Source: Tetmemena sp. SeJ-2015
Taxonomy: Eukaryota > Ciliophora > Spirotrichea > Sporadotrichida > Oxytrichidae
Length of the DNA stretch: 64,000 nt
Assembly: GCA_027382625.1 (NCBI GenBank)
Contig: JAJKFJ010022642.1
Location: 1-64,000 of the forward strand
Reading direction: 5' to 3'
Made by a program: the position numbers and the translations under genes. This document shows positions 44,613 to 56,808 of the stretch, in pieces. How positions within the stretch are numbered: position 1 is the first letter of the stretch; each line of letters starts with the position of its first letter. The notes beneath the pieces were generated by a model, which searched no databases, was not told the DNA's origin, and worked only from the letters and a program-made list of their open reading frames with translations.

Positions 44613-47491
44613 ATGGACAAGTCTCCTTCTTAACAGCCAGAACCATCAAAAGGACTCTTAAAATTTTACACTAGATAGCGAATAAATTTAAAGTAAGCAC
44701 TTTCTTAATAGGTTTAAGCATTTAAGAAATACTATAAGAGTAAACAGAAGATCAAACAGTGAGGGAGATATTAGCATGTAGCAGCAATAAAACTTACCCA
44801 CCCAAGAACTTATCATTTCAAACGAACTTAGAGACCAAGAGTAAATAATTGATACTACTTCAGTCCACGATCACAATGATTAAGAGTTGATATTTATTGG
44901 AAAAATTAATTATGATTTACTGTTTTGAAAGAGGAACTGAATTTGGAATAAGTTTTGAAGGAATTCATGCTTAAACTTAATGCCATAAAAAAGAACAGAG
45001 ATAATCACTTAAAAAAGTATAGGAATTTGCTTTGGTGTATTTTTTAAAGAGAGTTAGATGTAGAGAACAGTGCCACAATACAAGAAAAGGCAAATAATAG
45101 CGCCCTAAATTCTTCCTAAACAATAATAAAGCAAACAGACTACCTAAAAATTGAGCTCAAACGATTTTTAGTACATTCAAAGTATTAAAAATGGCCCTTG
45201 ATTCACTCGAAATCTAGTCTATATAAAACTCCTTTGAAAATTATAATACCACTTTAAATTACAAAAAATAATTTATAATGTAAATGCTCAGGCGTAAGAA
45301 GATGATGACAATCAAAATCAAAGCAAAGACAGCGGCAAGTAAAGCAACAAATTAAGCAAAACTAAAATGAAAAGGCAGATATTCAGATAGTCGAAAGGAA
45401 GCTAGGTTTAAACGACCATCATTTTAAGTTTTTGGTATTCAATATCTTAGGTTAAGAGTTGGAGGAGCTGGAAGAAAATTTTGGACGTAGCTCTTACATA
45501 CCTCGCATAAAATCTCAGCGCGAGGAAACATCGAGATTCATTTAATCAGAGGCAGAAAATGCTATCTTTAAATTAGAATTATGAGTTTAATAAAATGCAA
45601 ATTAATTTATTATTATCTTGAACTATCTATTTACTAGGCAGAATCTTGTCCTTCAAAAGAATAATATTATATGTACTATCTTTATAGTATTTATTAAAGT
45701 GTGAGGAGCAAATGAAAAAATCAAGCAAGGCTTTCAACGAACAACAGACTCATATGAGCAGCTGAGCTTTGAAGTAAAGGGGCTGATTTAAACTTAGCAA
45801 GAATAATTTGCTAGGAGCAAAAGAGATGAAAATAGGATCAACCCTCATTTAAAATATCAATATTAAGTGTAAATACACATAAATGATTAAGATCATATCT
45901 TTGATCCAAATGCTGCCCCTGTTTTCTAAGAGGGCTTCTCAGGAATTAAGCTAAATAAGAAAGAAGTTGAGGAAGCTTATAGCGTTATGATCAATTAATC
46001 TATTTCTTTATCTACATTGGCACTGAGTATATATTTTAAGTACTGAATAGCTACTCCAGACTTATGCCTAAGAGGGCAAAGAAGGTTGCGTGAGGGAAAT
46101 AGTTTCCATGAAAGACAAGCACTAAGATTCAGCTATTATAAGTTTTAGCGAAGTTTACCTCCAGTCTAATAAGAAAGCGCTTAACTCGGCCGAATCACTT
46201 CAGTTCTAGTAGTATTTAGCAGTGAGGGGTGGTGATCAGAAAATAAACTTAATAGATCCAACAACTTTTCGACTCACGCACTCTCTAGAGCTCCAAAAAC
46301 ATAGTGGTCGATAGAATATTCGTTGGATTGTTCAGCTTGACAATCATTTCATCGTAAACTTAATAATATGAAAAAGTAATGCTCAAGTGCTTTTTATATA
46401 TTAAATTTACAAAGTCATTCAAGGTTTGGAGATTCTGCACATCTATGAAGATTTTCGCTACATTAAGTTTCTATTTATTCTCTCATTTATTAAAACATAA
46501 AGACAGATGCAATTTTAAACCAGAGAAGTAAGAGACAAGAGATCTTCTTGAAGCCTATTGTGTACAAAATTCAAAACAGATTCTTCTTAGTGCTGGTGAC
46601 TCAAGACTCAGGGTTTATATACTTTGTGTACTATGATAAGAAAGCCTGTGCATTTGAAACACTCCACTCTTAAAGGCCTCTTGATCTTCTGTAAAAATAT
46701 TTGGATTCCAAACTTCAGAACAATATCTTCATAGCATTCATTTAAAGTATTATTTTGAACCCATTTGAGGCTGATAAGAACACCTACCAAGGATAAAACC
46801 AGGCTGTTGCTTAGAATGTTCTCTGTTTGAAAGACTTGCCTCGCCAAAACTTAAAAATTTGAAAAGAGTGAGTAGCTTACATTATGAATGAATTTAACTC
46901 TGTTGCAATAGGGTATAAGGATAAGGGCTTTTAAGTGCTGCTGATAGACTTCAAGAAGTATAGATTAACGCTTCAGAGCTCTGTGCTTGACGGATCTTCC
47001 GTAAAAGACATAGTTGAGCTAAATGATGACTACCTGCTAGTAATGACTCATAGGGTGCCTACCTACTACAAAATTTAAACTTCAGAAATTTAATGATTAG
47101 AATTAGAAATTTCGATGTTGAAGAAGTCGGTGATAGCTCTAGGTGATGGCAAGGGCAGAGTGGGTCTATCTTTGACAAAGTTCCCTGGCTTCGACTTTAA
47201 AAATTATCCCTTCGTGCTCAGTAAGGAATCAGACGGCTTTTACCTTGCTTTTTTAGAATTATATCTCCCCTAATTTTGTACCTTCTTAATCCTGTGGAGA
47301 ACACATACAATAAATTGATGAACTTCTCAAATCAGGACTCAAACTCAGACTCAATAAACAATGAAGAGAATATTATCTTCGACCAGCAGCTGCCTAATGT
47401 ATTCTACTCAGTCAAGAGTGGCTTTTACCTGGGGAGATACGAGATCAATCCGATCATAATTGAGGCTATGAGGCATTATAAGTACAGATGA
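44613..47491 (+). CDS. Coiled-coil plus beta-propeller-like protein
   Basis: ATG 44613 (MDKSPSQQPEPSKGLLKFYT), UGA 47489-47491. N-terminal third is charged and helical (RRSNSEGDISMQQQQNLPTQ; NSATIQEKANNSALNSSQ; LGQELEELEENFGRSS; YEQLSFEVKGLIQTQQEQF). From about 46080 strand-rich repeats follow: LAVRGGDQKINLIDPTTFRL; LLSAGDSRLRVYIL; SGFIYFVYYDKKACAFETL; GFQVLLIDFKKYRLTLQSSV with LNDDYLLVMTH; VIALGDGKGRVGLSLTKFPG; SGFYLGRYEINPIIIEAM. These look like WD/PQQ-like blades, though without clear WD dipeptides. A 19 bp GT..AG insertion (44682-44700) could be a mini-intron. Several further frame changes mark IESs, one with a TTTT pointer near 47250-47275 joining LAF to LYLLNPVENTYNK. Function unknown. 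Confidence 0.6.
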
Positions 47492-47637
47492 ATAGTGGGT
47501 GTGTGCTCTATTTTTTCATGAGTGTTTTCGACTGAATTTTAAATTACGACTCTCAATTAATTTTGTGTCTGACTTAATTTCTTAATAGTCTTCTTTATTA
47601 TTTTGTTTTAGTAATCTTAATATTTATTTCGTTTAAA

Positions 47638-49433
47638 ATGTCTCAAATCGAAAGCGAGGAAGGGCAATCTACCCTTCATCAACCTGTCTTTTAAACTGAT
47701 AAAATGATGGATTTGTGTGAGTTGCACCACAATCAGCCTCTGCAATTTGTCAACTCTTTCAATAAAACTAAACTGATTAAAAAATTAAAAAGAATAGCCA
47801 AATGTATATATTAGAGCTAATTCTAATTGAAATTATTTGCTTTAATCATAAATCAGTATTATATTGCTATTTGGTACTCCAATTATATTAAATTGAGCTG
47901 ATGTGCAGGTCATGCTGTGAAGATGAGCAAAGCAGGGGCCTTATCAATTACTTCACCATAGAAGATGAGCTTAAAAGCAAACTCAGGACTTGGCAATCCC
48001 TTTTGCACTAGCTTGAGTTAATAAAGAAAGCCTAGTCCTAACTTGAGAGATACTTCCAACTCCACTAAAGAGATAGACAGCAGGCTGCTCTCTAAACAAA
48101 CCAACTCATAGACCATTAAGAAGAAGAGGAAGAAATAAAGGGCGAAGATCATATATCTAAATTATTTTTAGCTTTATTTACTGCCCTGTATTGTTTAGAT
48201 CAGGAGTAGAGGGAAAGAAGGGAGCGTAAATAGCTAAGCAACAAATTTCTACTTAATTTACAGCTTCTACTCGGTCAGAGCGAAGAGGTGTTACCAGATC
48301 TTAATAAGTAGCTGCTTAGTCAAGCTTAATCTCAGTTAGCCGAAGATATTCAGACTACCACCTTATTAGAAGACACTCTCAATTAAGTCTATTCTCAAGT
48401 TTAAAGCCTCTGCTCTAGAGCAAACTAAGATGTCCCTCTGAGGCAAGTCTTTACTCAACTTCACTCTTAAATACTTAATTATAGATCTTCAATCGTAGTT
48501 ATGTATTCACAATCTGAGCAAGCAGTACTTCTACTTTGAGTAGGCAGTGCAAGCACTGGAGTAGAACAGGCAACAAATTTTGCATTTTGTGGAAGGCTTG
48601 ATGGTGGGGAGAGATGCTACTCTCTTGTAAGAAAAGGAACTCAGAAAACTGGAAGGCCTAGCGAAGCTGAGTGTTGGCTCCAAGGATATCTGGGAAGCTT
48701 ATATCAAAAGTTTAATTGGTTTATTTAACCTGAGAGACAGCTGATTAAGAATTTTGCAAAGAGTGACCAAGTGGACCAACTGCTCAGAATCTACTCTATC
48801 TAGAATAATATGTATATTGAATGACTTTTCATAAAGAACCAAATGATGGAGATGCTAGAGAGCCAATCTAGAGCTTTCTTGAGCAACTTAAATACTCAGG
48901 AAAGTGACTTGAACTACTTGAAGTTTCAACTTCAAAGATCTGAGATCAAAGGAGTTGAAGTTGCCTCTAAATTTGGAATCGATACTAAAGCTATTTCATT
49001 ATTAGCTTGATTGTTAAAAAATTATAAGCTAGCAAGAAATTCAGCAAATATATAAATGAAAACCTGTTCCCTGAGAATGCAGTCAAGGGAGAGGCACTAA
49101 TTAATAAGGAGAGAGCATTCTCTCCTGAGAGGTAGAGAAGGTTGCAAGAGTCTCTGGGTGCTGACCCGCTTGAGAGTGTTGGCGCTGGTTAACCTCAGCG
49201 AAGAGGTGAGCGGCCATAAAAGTAGGTTAAACTCACCACAGCTTAAAGAAGGCAACAACTCATTTAGCAATTAATTAGACAAGCATGTTTAACTTTTCAT
49301 ATTATAAAATAAAAGATAAGCAAGAGAGGAAAATGAATCAGAGTAAGATCAGGATTAGGCAAGAGACATCACTTTAGAGGAATAGAGAAATGATTAAACG
49401 CTCCTTAACCTTGTAAATCAGATTGGCCATTGA
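47638..49433 (+). CDS. B-box-like zinc finger / coiled-coil protein
   Basis: ATG 47638 (MSQIESEEGQSTLHQPVFQT). MMDLCELHHNQPLQFV, followed after an approximately 120 bp insertion by CRSCCEDEQSR, resembles a B-box (C-x2-H ... C-x2-C). A long coiled coil follows (SLLHQLELIKKAQSQLERYF; LNLQLLLGQSEEVLPDLNKQ; LEDTLNQVYSQVQSL), then LEQNRQQILHFVEGLMVGRD and LRKLEGLAKLSVGSKDIW. The C-terminus includes LFPENAVKGEALINKERAF, and probably SEQDQDQARDITLEEQ, with UGA 49431-49433. This B-box plus coiled-coil layout is common in ciliate TRIM-like proteins, which often carry C-terminal repeats; none is seen here. A 4-bp excision at 48517-48520 (AGCA repeat) is required to keep the frame. Confidence 0.6.
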
Positions 49434-49752
49434 AATTATTTCCATTTTCATTCCTTAAAAGAGCAAGAATGTTTGCTAGAGTATCTTTTCTGGATCTAAA
49501 TAAGCGGCTGAATTAATTCTTTGATATTAAATAGATATTCTTCTTAAAAAATAGATTCGCATCACTTCTCATTTTATGCTCATTCGATTATCTTTTAGCA
49601 TTTAATCTCAAACTTATTTCGATAAACTTGGTGCTTCAAGGTCTTGTCAAGCTCTGCCTGCGTATTCTTTTCCGTTATCGAAAATATCGAGATCATATTT
49701 GTCTCCATGCTTCTTTAAGTGATCCTAATATAATAAGTTCATCTAAATTTTC
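49434..49752. other. Convergent intergenic region
   Basis: About 320 bp between convergent stops. AT-rich; nothing recognised. Confidence 0.45.
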
Positions 49753-51164
49753 TCATTCATTATTTACGAACCCTTCAACTGGTGTTCTCTGTTCTTGGAG
49801 GTTGGGGGGAATTTGATCATAGACGTCAAGGAACAGCTGATCGATGTCTGGCTTTTTCTAGTCATTAGCAGTCTTAAGAGCCTCTCTGACTTGGTTGAGT
49901 GCCTCTTATCTGTAAGTCTTAGAATCCTCGGGCTTTACAAGGCCTCTGCTCAGGAGGTAGTTCTCCAGGCGAGAGATTGGTGATTTGAACTTGGCGAGAA
50001 TCTCTTTCCATTTCTGCATCTCCTTCTCATCTCTGTAGCGTTGAGAGAAATCGCTAGTGGAGTGATCTCCGATTCTGTAAGAGATGGCTTCAACAAGCAC
50101 TGGGCGTTTCTCCTTGATGATTAGCTCTCTTGCGGTTTTAACTGCGCTGTAAATGGCTAGGATGTCGTTTCCATCCACTCTGATAGTTGGCATGCCATAA
50201 GCGACTCCACGAACTGCGATTCCATCTCCTGCATATTGATCATCGATGGGAGTACTGATAGCGTACATATTGTACAATATAACGATTTCAATTCTCAGTG
50301 AATGGCAACATATTGTTTCTGCAGAAGAACATAGTCTGGCATCTGAGAGTGGCTGCGAAGTTCAAGGCAGAGTGGAAATCACCCTCTGAAGCTGCTCCCT
50401 CTCCAAAGTAAGTGAGAGCGATACGGTCTTCATTTCTAATTCTGAACTGATATCCAGCACCAGAGGCTTGAGGAACCTAAGTGCAAAGAGGAGAAGAGAC
50501 AGTCACAATATTAGTGAATTGAAATTAAAATGAGAACAATATTGTGAGCCTTAGATCCATAATGAATTGGCATTTGCTTTCCTTGTCCGAAATCGTGCTT
50601 GTTACCAGTGAGTTAATGAGCCATTTGCATGATGTTAAATCCTCTCCATAGGAAGGCTCCTGCCTCTCTGTACTGAGGGAAGATCAAATCATGATCCTTA
50701 ACTGCGGCTGCTGATCCTACTCCTGCTGCTTCCTCTCCCAACTGAGTCATATAGAACCTATTTAACAATTAATGCTCCCTTCAATTAAATTTGAAGAAGG
50801 ATATTCTGCTTTGACGTTGTGCTTGATTGAACACTACATCAGCTTCGTTGATCATCACCATCTTAAACATATGCCTAAAGTATCATTAATTATATAGGAC
50901 CATAGTCTTGAACATCTTCTTGAGAGTTTCATCATCTATAGTGCCCTCATACTTCTTGTTAATAATCTTTCCCTCCTCGTCCATGACTCTGAAGCATTTG
51001 ATTTTATCGAATGAACTTCTGAACTCCATGTCATTTGTGAATTTATGCTCGAATAAGTCGTAGTTAATGACATCCATGGCTCCGAATTGGCGTCTGCTCA
51101 TGCTTGTGAACGCTTGAGAGCGAGACTGTAAAGTTCTTAGTGATTGAATACCCTTGCTAAGCAT
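49753..51164 (-). CDS. BCKDHA: Branched-chain 2-oxoacid dehydrogenase E1 alpha subunit
   Basis: Start [20 protein letters not shown] (ATG 51162-51164), with an Arg/Ser-rich N-terminus that fits a mitochondrial presequence. Stop UGA 49753-49755. After four excisions: [73 protein letters not shown], and the thiamine-diphosphate motif [17 protein letters not shown] ... CRNNMYAIST. Also [18 protein letters not shown] and the phosphorylation-loop segment [17 protein letters not shown]. These are diagnostic of BCKDH E1-alpha rather than pyruvate dehydrogenase. The enzyme decarboxylates branched-chain 2-oxoacids from Leu, Ile and Val in the mitochondrial matrix with the E1-beta, E2 and E3 subunits. 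The C-terminus ([13 protein letters not shown]) matches the family, with a slightly divergent tail. Confidence 0.95.
50265..50307. other. IES in BCKDHA, pointer ACATATTG (43 bp)
   Basis: Eight-base repeat at 50265-50272 and 50308-50315. Excision gives [13 protein letters not shown], restoring the conserved thiamine-diphosphate site. Confidence 0.93.
50505..50535. other. IES in BCKDHA, pointer ACAATATT (31 bp)
   Basis: Eight-base repeat at 50505-50512 and 50536-50543. Excision gives [16 protein letters not shown]. Confidence 0.93.
50753..50794. other. IES in BCKDHA, pointer AGAA (42 bp)
   Basis: AGAA at 50753-50756 and 50795-50798. Excision gives [16 protein letters not shown]. Confidence 0.88.
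50857..50898. other. IES in BCKDHA, pointer ACCAT (42 bp)
   Basis: ACCAT at 50857-50861 and 50899-50903. Excision gives [17 protein letters not shown]. Confidence 0.9.
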
Positions 51165-51643
51165 TTGCTTGTGTTTTTTCTTTATTAGTATTTTGGAAGT
51201 GCTATTTATCTTTATAAGGATAATATAAATAAATCATCTTAAACTATCATGATCATGTTGTTGCGGAGAAGTAATTCATCAATCTCGAATTTTAATATCC
51301 GCATAAATGACTATGTTGAATTAGATCATTGTTACAGACTTATGGAATGAATTTGTGCGAAGGGTTGAGAGAAGAATGATTCCAAATAATATGAGAGATA
51401 ATTTATAAACTTATCTCCATTAAACCTGGAGACAAGCAACTATGGCAACAACAGACATAATCAAGAAGTTAAAAATCATCATCTAATTGAATATAATAGG
51501 TTTAATAGGTTTTGTGTTTGAAGTTAAGAGGAGTATGTTGATATTTTAGGGAATTAAGATTCCAGAGAGGGTGCAGCTAGTGGACCAGGCAGTCCTCAGG
51601 CGGATGAGGAGCTGCGCAGGTTGACCAGCTTTCTCGCATGTAC
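51165..51643. other. Intergenic region
   Basis: Separates two minus-strand genes; presumably holds the BCKDHA promoter and the uS17 3' end. No motif recognised. Confidence 0.45.
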
Positions 51644-52521
51644 TCAGAAGAGAACGAATTGCTTTCTAACGTTTCCCTCGATTCTCTTGGCCTCAACTCT
51701 GAGAACATTGAATCTCACGGTCTTGGAGAGGGGTCTGCACTCACCACCACAAAAAATGCTTTAATTTTCTAATGATGAATTAATTTAAGAGTGACTGTCC
51801 GACGGTAACGACATCACCTTCTCTGATTCTGAAGGCGGGGGAGCAGTGGACGGAGAAGTTATTGTGTCTCTTCTCGAATCTGTTGTACTTCTTGACGTAG
51901 TGGAGGTAATCTCTTCTGATGATGATAGTTCTCTTCATCTTGGTTGAAAGCACGACACCCCTACACACATTATAATTATTAATATATAATAGAAAGGGAA
52001 GAAAGGACAGCGACCGTGAAAGCAAAGCGTATCTTGCTCTCTGCTAATTGAATAGTGAACTTACTTGAAGATTCTGCCTCTGATGGTAACGTCGGAGGTG
52101 AAGGGGCACTTCTTGTCAACATACTGTCCGTCGATAGCCTCAGTGGGGGTCTTGAATCCTATAGCCGAGCGGTTAACACAACATATAAAAAATGCAAAAT
52201 TTCATCAATAAATTGCTAATCGCTACTATCTTACTAAAGATAATAGGGGAGGGGTCAAATTTATTCTAAATGCATTTCTGAGTTCAAGTTTCATCTATGT
52301 GTATTTAATTTTAGAGAGTATGATATAAGGTGAGGGCGGTGGTGGCTTACCGAGACCGATCTTCTTGAAGTATCTAACACCGGTGGTGGTCTTCTTAGCC
52401 ATGAGTTTTTTGGAGTTCAGGAACACGGCGGCTTGCTTTTGGAAAGCTCTCTCAGTCTAGATACAAACAGTTAGCTCGTGAGGAAAGATTTTTCTTGACA
52501 ACATACCTGAATGTCTGCCAT
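51644..52521 (-). CDS. RPS11: 40S ribosomal protein uS17 (RPS11)
   Basis: Start MADIQ (ATG 52519-52521), stop UGA 51644-51646. Exons read [139 protein letters not shown], then NVRKQFVLF. This matches eukaryotic uS17 over its whole length (about 155 residues). Three standard GT..AG introns are visible (first at 52457-52506; the others at about 52160-52350 and 51960-52065), so true introns and IESs coexist here. A last interruption after VTVG (about 51718-51790) fits an IES with only a GG pointer. The protein binds 18S rRNA near the body of the small subunit. Confidence 0.95.
52457..52506 (-). other. Spliceosomal intron 1 of RPS11 (50 nt)
   Basis: Begins GTATGT directly after MADIQ and ends CTAG before TERAFQKQ on the minus strand. 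No flanking direct repeat of pointer type, so it is an intron rather than an IES. Confidence 0.85.
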
Positions 52522-52800
52522 ATTAAATATGTATTTGGTAGAGTAGATCTCTCTGCTAATTAAATAATAATTAAGTTCCTCACTCAACCTATTTATTATA
52601 TCTCACACCCACCTCTCTCATCAACCTCATTTCATTTCTCTTCTTCCTTTATTCTACTATTCTTCAGTGGCCATTTTAAATAGAATAAGAATAGATGCAC
52701 AAATTTTAAGGGCTAAGTTTTCTATTGGAAAGAGTGAGATAAAGGCGAATCAAATTTTAAGTTGAAATTTAGAAAAATTAACAATAAATTAAGAAGTTTA

Positions 52801-55800
52801 ATGGCTTTCCGTGCTGTAGTGGAGACTGTTGTGCACTTTGAGTCCTTCAGAAATATCGACTTATTCCATCAAGGAGTATATTTCATTAGGACTTCCATGT
52901 ACTATCAAAAAGAAAATTAGGTATGATATTTAAAGAATAGAAAAAAGGCTCCTTATTCATCACAATTATTTTCATTTTTATTAAAAAGCTGCTTACTCTA
53001 ATTCAAATTCTTAAAAATTTAAGTTTTTCATTATAAAACTTACATCCTATAGTTATTCTACGCGCAACCTTATACCATCTTTAATGCTAAGCTTTCTCTC
53101 GGGAATCAACTTGGACAAGTGCAGCAAATGGCGGGAGCAGGCTAGATAAAGAGAAAGAAGAGAAATTTGGACCACCACAATATTATCCCCGCTCATATCG
53201 ACAAGCCCCTCTTTGCTTTCAATACAAGAGGATTTATGATCAGATATTGCGAAGAAGAGGAAGATTTCATTTTTGTAAATGTCTATTTTATCTTCTATAT
53301 ATATATAGGTAGAGTTGAACGATATCGGCCACTTTAGAGTGGAGTTGGACTTGGACGATTGTATTCCCTCCTAAGTTGAGTTTTTCATGGAAGTGGAGCT
53401 TATGTTCTCAGACCTTTCCAACCAAGGGGGTCCTGAAAAGTTCTAACAGTCATCTAATCTCAAGGAAATAGAGGGTAACGCTGATTTCAAATGCGTCTCG
53501 GTCTAAAAGTTCAAAATCAAGAAGATTTATTCAAGCTTTGATCACTCTTCCAATTATATTTTAGAAGCTGAATGAAGGCATATTTGACTACGTCCCAGTT
53601 ACCTCTATTATTTAAATCTCTTTCAATTAATATAGCTATTTCTAATTACCTTCGACGAGCACCACTTCTGCGTGGCTCTATGCACTATTCATTCCTCTCT
53701 TTTGGACTTCAGATTCCGAAGCAGAGAACTCAAGCCCTTCTCAAGAAGCGAGTACCACAAGATTTTAGAGGAAGAAAAGAAAGCTCAGGATAGCAATACT
53801 GCTTCCGGGGGAGGGACTAAGCCAGAGGATAAATCAAAGGCAAAGGGTATAAAGAGTGTGAGTGGATAGAGTGATGTCAGGGATCTAAAAAATGGAGGAT
53901 CAGGAGATCAATGGAAGCCTTAAAACATTGCTGAGTATCTATTCGCCAATGAAAAAGGCGTGATAGCTGATGACATTGACGATTAGGAAATAGACGATAT
54001 CTACAATTTGGAAATTGAGAGATCCATTCAAGATTAAATTTTATGCTATTGATGATGAATGGCTATATGCAATCTCTGATATCAGCTTATGAAAAGCTGA
54101 AGGGAAAGTTCAACAACTTTGCTGCTAAGTGCTTGTCTGAAAGGCAAAAGAGGGAGTCAGGCTTGATGTTGGTAGCGCCACCTATTTCTCTACCAGGCGA
54201 TATCGACAACGATTAGTAGGACTTCTTTGACAGAAATTAGCAAGAGGAGGTAAAGCAACAAAAGGAAAATATAAATCGTCTTCCCCCAGACTAATAGCAA
54301 AGAATGGGTGGGAGACTAGGAGCTAAGATGGAGGTTGCAATTAAGAAGGACTTGAATTCTTTCAACGGAGGCAATAATCAAACAGTGAGAGCTGAGGAAG
54401 AGTCAGTGATGCCAATGAATGAAGAAGATGATCTGCAAGTGCTTGATGAGGAAAGCATGGCTTCAAACAGAAGAGCTAATGCACCCACTAAGTCTAATGG
54501 AAGGAACCTGATTGACAGAGAGCCAGAGAAGGAACCAGAATTCTAAAGGCAAAATAAAGCTTCCAAGGGCGAAAAGAGCAGATAGGATTTATAGAAGAAT
54601 ACTCCATATAACTTGATAAATCTTGAGTGTTTGTATTTACCGCCTTTAGACGAAGCAGATGCAGATATAGATGACGAGGGAAATAATCAGTATAACTTAT
54701 CGAACGATGGCTCACTCATTATCTCTGAGAGCAATGAATCCATTCTAGAAATGAAGAAGCTAACTTCTATTCCTATTCTCAAGAACCAAGAATAGTTCAA
54801 AAACAAGATAAGCAAAGAGAGTCAACAGTATGATGGCGCGACTAAGATGAGTTCAAATATGACGAAGAAGAGCCCTCTTTTGAGTTTCTCTCAAAGAGTA
54901 AAGGTCAAGGATCACTACTAGGTTGCATTCTAGCTCGTCTAAGACATTAACTTAGTCAGCAGCTAAGTCTTCTAATTGTGGCACAAACTCATTGAAATAA
55001 TCACCATCAATCCCAAATTCATTTGTGAGTATCTGAGGATTCAATACGAAGAGAAAATGAGGGAAGTGTAGGGAGAGCATATATACCGAACTATCATAGA
55101 GACTAAGGACTTTGCATTCTAGAGTGAGGATAATGTGGGAGAGATTCATAAATAGCTAGCTCATAAAAAGAGAAATGGACCAAATGGTTAGCTTCCTACT
55201 TTTAACTATGAGGCTTTCAGCATTATAGAATTAGGAAGCACTTCTCTCACTTCAAACAATCAGGCGAAGTCTAACATGGAGTATAAAACTGGCTCAGTCA
55301 GCAATAAGCAGTCTTCGGCGCACTCAGATCCACAGATTCTGAAATACATGAATGACTTGCAGCCTATCCTATTTGAAGAGTGCTATGTTAAGAGTATGGA
55401 CAAGATTAAGCAAGTGCAAGCTGAACTGTAGCCTAATACTTTCAACGAATATAACTACAATAAAACTAATATGTTTTAGGATTGAATGTAAAAATAATCC
55501 ATTTGTATACAAAGGAGTGCACTTATTTGTGATGGTGCATGGGTTTTAAGGTAACTCTTGTGATATGAGGCTTCTGAGGAATAACATTGCTCTCCTATTT
55601 CCCGAAGCTATGTTCCTTAGCTCAACTGCAAATGAAGAATTCACAGAAGGAGACATCCTAGAGATGGGAGTGAGGCTCTCTCAAGAGGTTAATTCTTATA
55701 TAAGCTAGTACTGTCCAGGCTCTTCCCTTGGAAAGATCAGTTTTGTAGCTCATTCACTTGGTGGACTGATAGTGAGGGCTTCCCTTCCCTACCTTGAAGA

Positions 55801-56553
55801 GCATTCATCATCATCCCTAAATAAATAGATGATCAATTTTTAGTATTCAGATAAGATGTATAACTTCTTCAGTCTCTCTTCTGGCCACTTAGGGTACATG
55901 TTTAATCAGAGTAGAATTGTTGACGCAGGTATGTGGTTCCTCAAGACCTGGAGGAAGTCGAAATGTCTGCAACAGCTACGAATGAGCGATGCAAAGAACT
56001 TGGAGGAGACCACTCTCTACAAGTTGAGTGAGTTTAAGGGACTGAATTGGTTCAAACACATCGTCCTTGTCTCTTCCTACTAAGATTCCTATGCCCCCTT
56101 CTACTCTGCAAGAATACAGATATGCAACAATATAATCTTAAGTTTGTTTCATTTGATAGTTGGGTCACATAAAAGTACAATTAAAATGTATTGATTTAAT
56201 TAAACAAGGCAGCAGCTGATGCAAGCAGGGGCAACATTTATATAAAGATGGCTAGAAATATTCTCTCTAATTTGCCGGTAGATGTGCTCTATAGAATTGA
56301 TGTTGACTTTTGGATTCCCGAGAAAAACCTCGACTCCTTTATAGGCAGAACAGCACACATTCAATTCCTAGAATGCCAAAACGCTATGAAAATGCTCATC
56401 TATAGATTCATTTACAATTAATCCACAATAAATAAATAGATTCAAAGAGTTCTTTTGTTGAATTATAATTTTAAGTTTCCACCCAGTTTAAGAGCAATCT
56501 GCTACAATGATACCGATCAACGATTAATCAAATAAAGAGATAAAAATATTTGA
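52801..56553 (+). CDS. FAM135-like protein with DUF676 serine-lipase domain
   Basis: ATG 52801 (MAFRAVVETVVHFESFRNID), last UGA in frame 56551-56553. The N-terminal domain (VHFESFRNIDLFHQGVYFIR, FYAQPYTIFNAKL) is the FAM135/DUF3657 region. GT..AG introns lie at 52921-53052 and 53275-53308. The middle is long, acidic and disordered (AEYLFANEKGVIADDIDDQE; ERQKRESGLMLVAPPISLPG). The C-terminal hydrolase domain has HLFVMVHGFQGNSCDMRLL, FLSSTANEEFTEGDILEMG, the nucleophile elbow SFVAHSLGGLIVRAS, SSGHLGYMFNQSRIVDAG, and DSYAPFYSARIQ with the expected Asp, ending DSFIGRTAHIQFLE with the likely His. Family members are putative membrane-associated lipases or esterases; substrates are not established. 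Several IESs interrupt the open frame (for example near 53570-53645, 55480-55500, 55810-55855 and 56120-56215). Confidence 0.85.
52921..53052 (+). other. Intron 1 of FAM135-like gene
   Basis: GTATGATA..CCTATAG between codons for KEN-Gln and LFYAQPYTIFN; contains UGA codons and keeps phase when removed. Confidence 0.8.
53275..53308 (+). other. Intron 2 of FAM135-like gene (34 nt)
   Basis: GTAAATG..TATATAG between EEEDFIF and VELNDIGHF; typical short ciliate GT..AG intron. Confidence 0.8.
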
Positions 56554-56808
56554 TATTCTGTCTTTTAAATAGGTAGGTTCATTAATTTTTGTCTGTAATG
56601 AGCCTTATCTTTACTCCATTTTCCTGCAATTGCATTATAAGGTCTGAAAACAATTTTAATTTTAATTGCATGTTCTGAGAAGTCTGCTGCTGAGCTCCAG
56701 GCTTGATGCTCTTACTTCTATTAACGCTCTATAGTTATATAAGCAATATTTTAGTTTTCTATACATTTTGATTGTTAGCTTTAATATTTTCAAGCACTGT
56801 GTTCGAAT

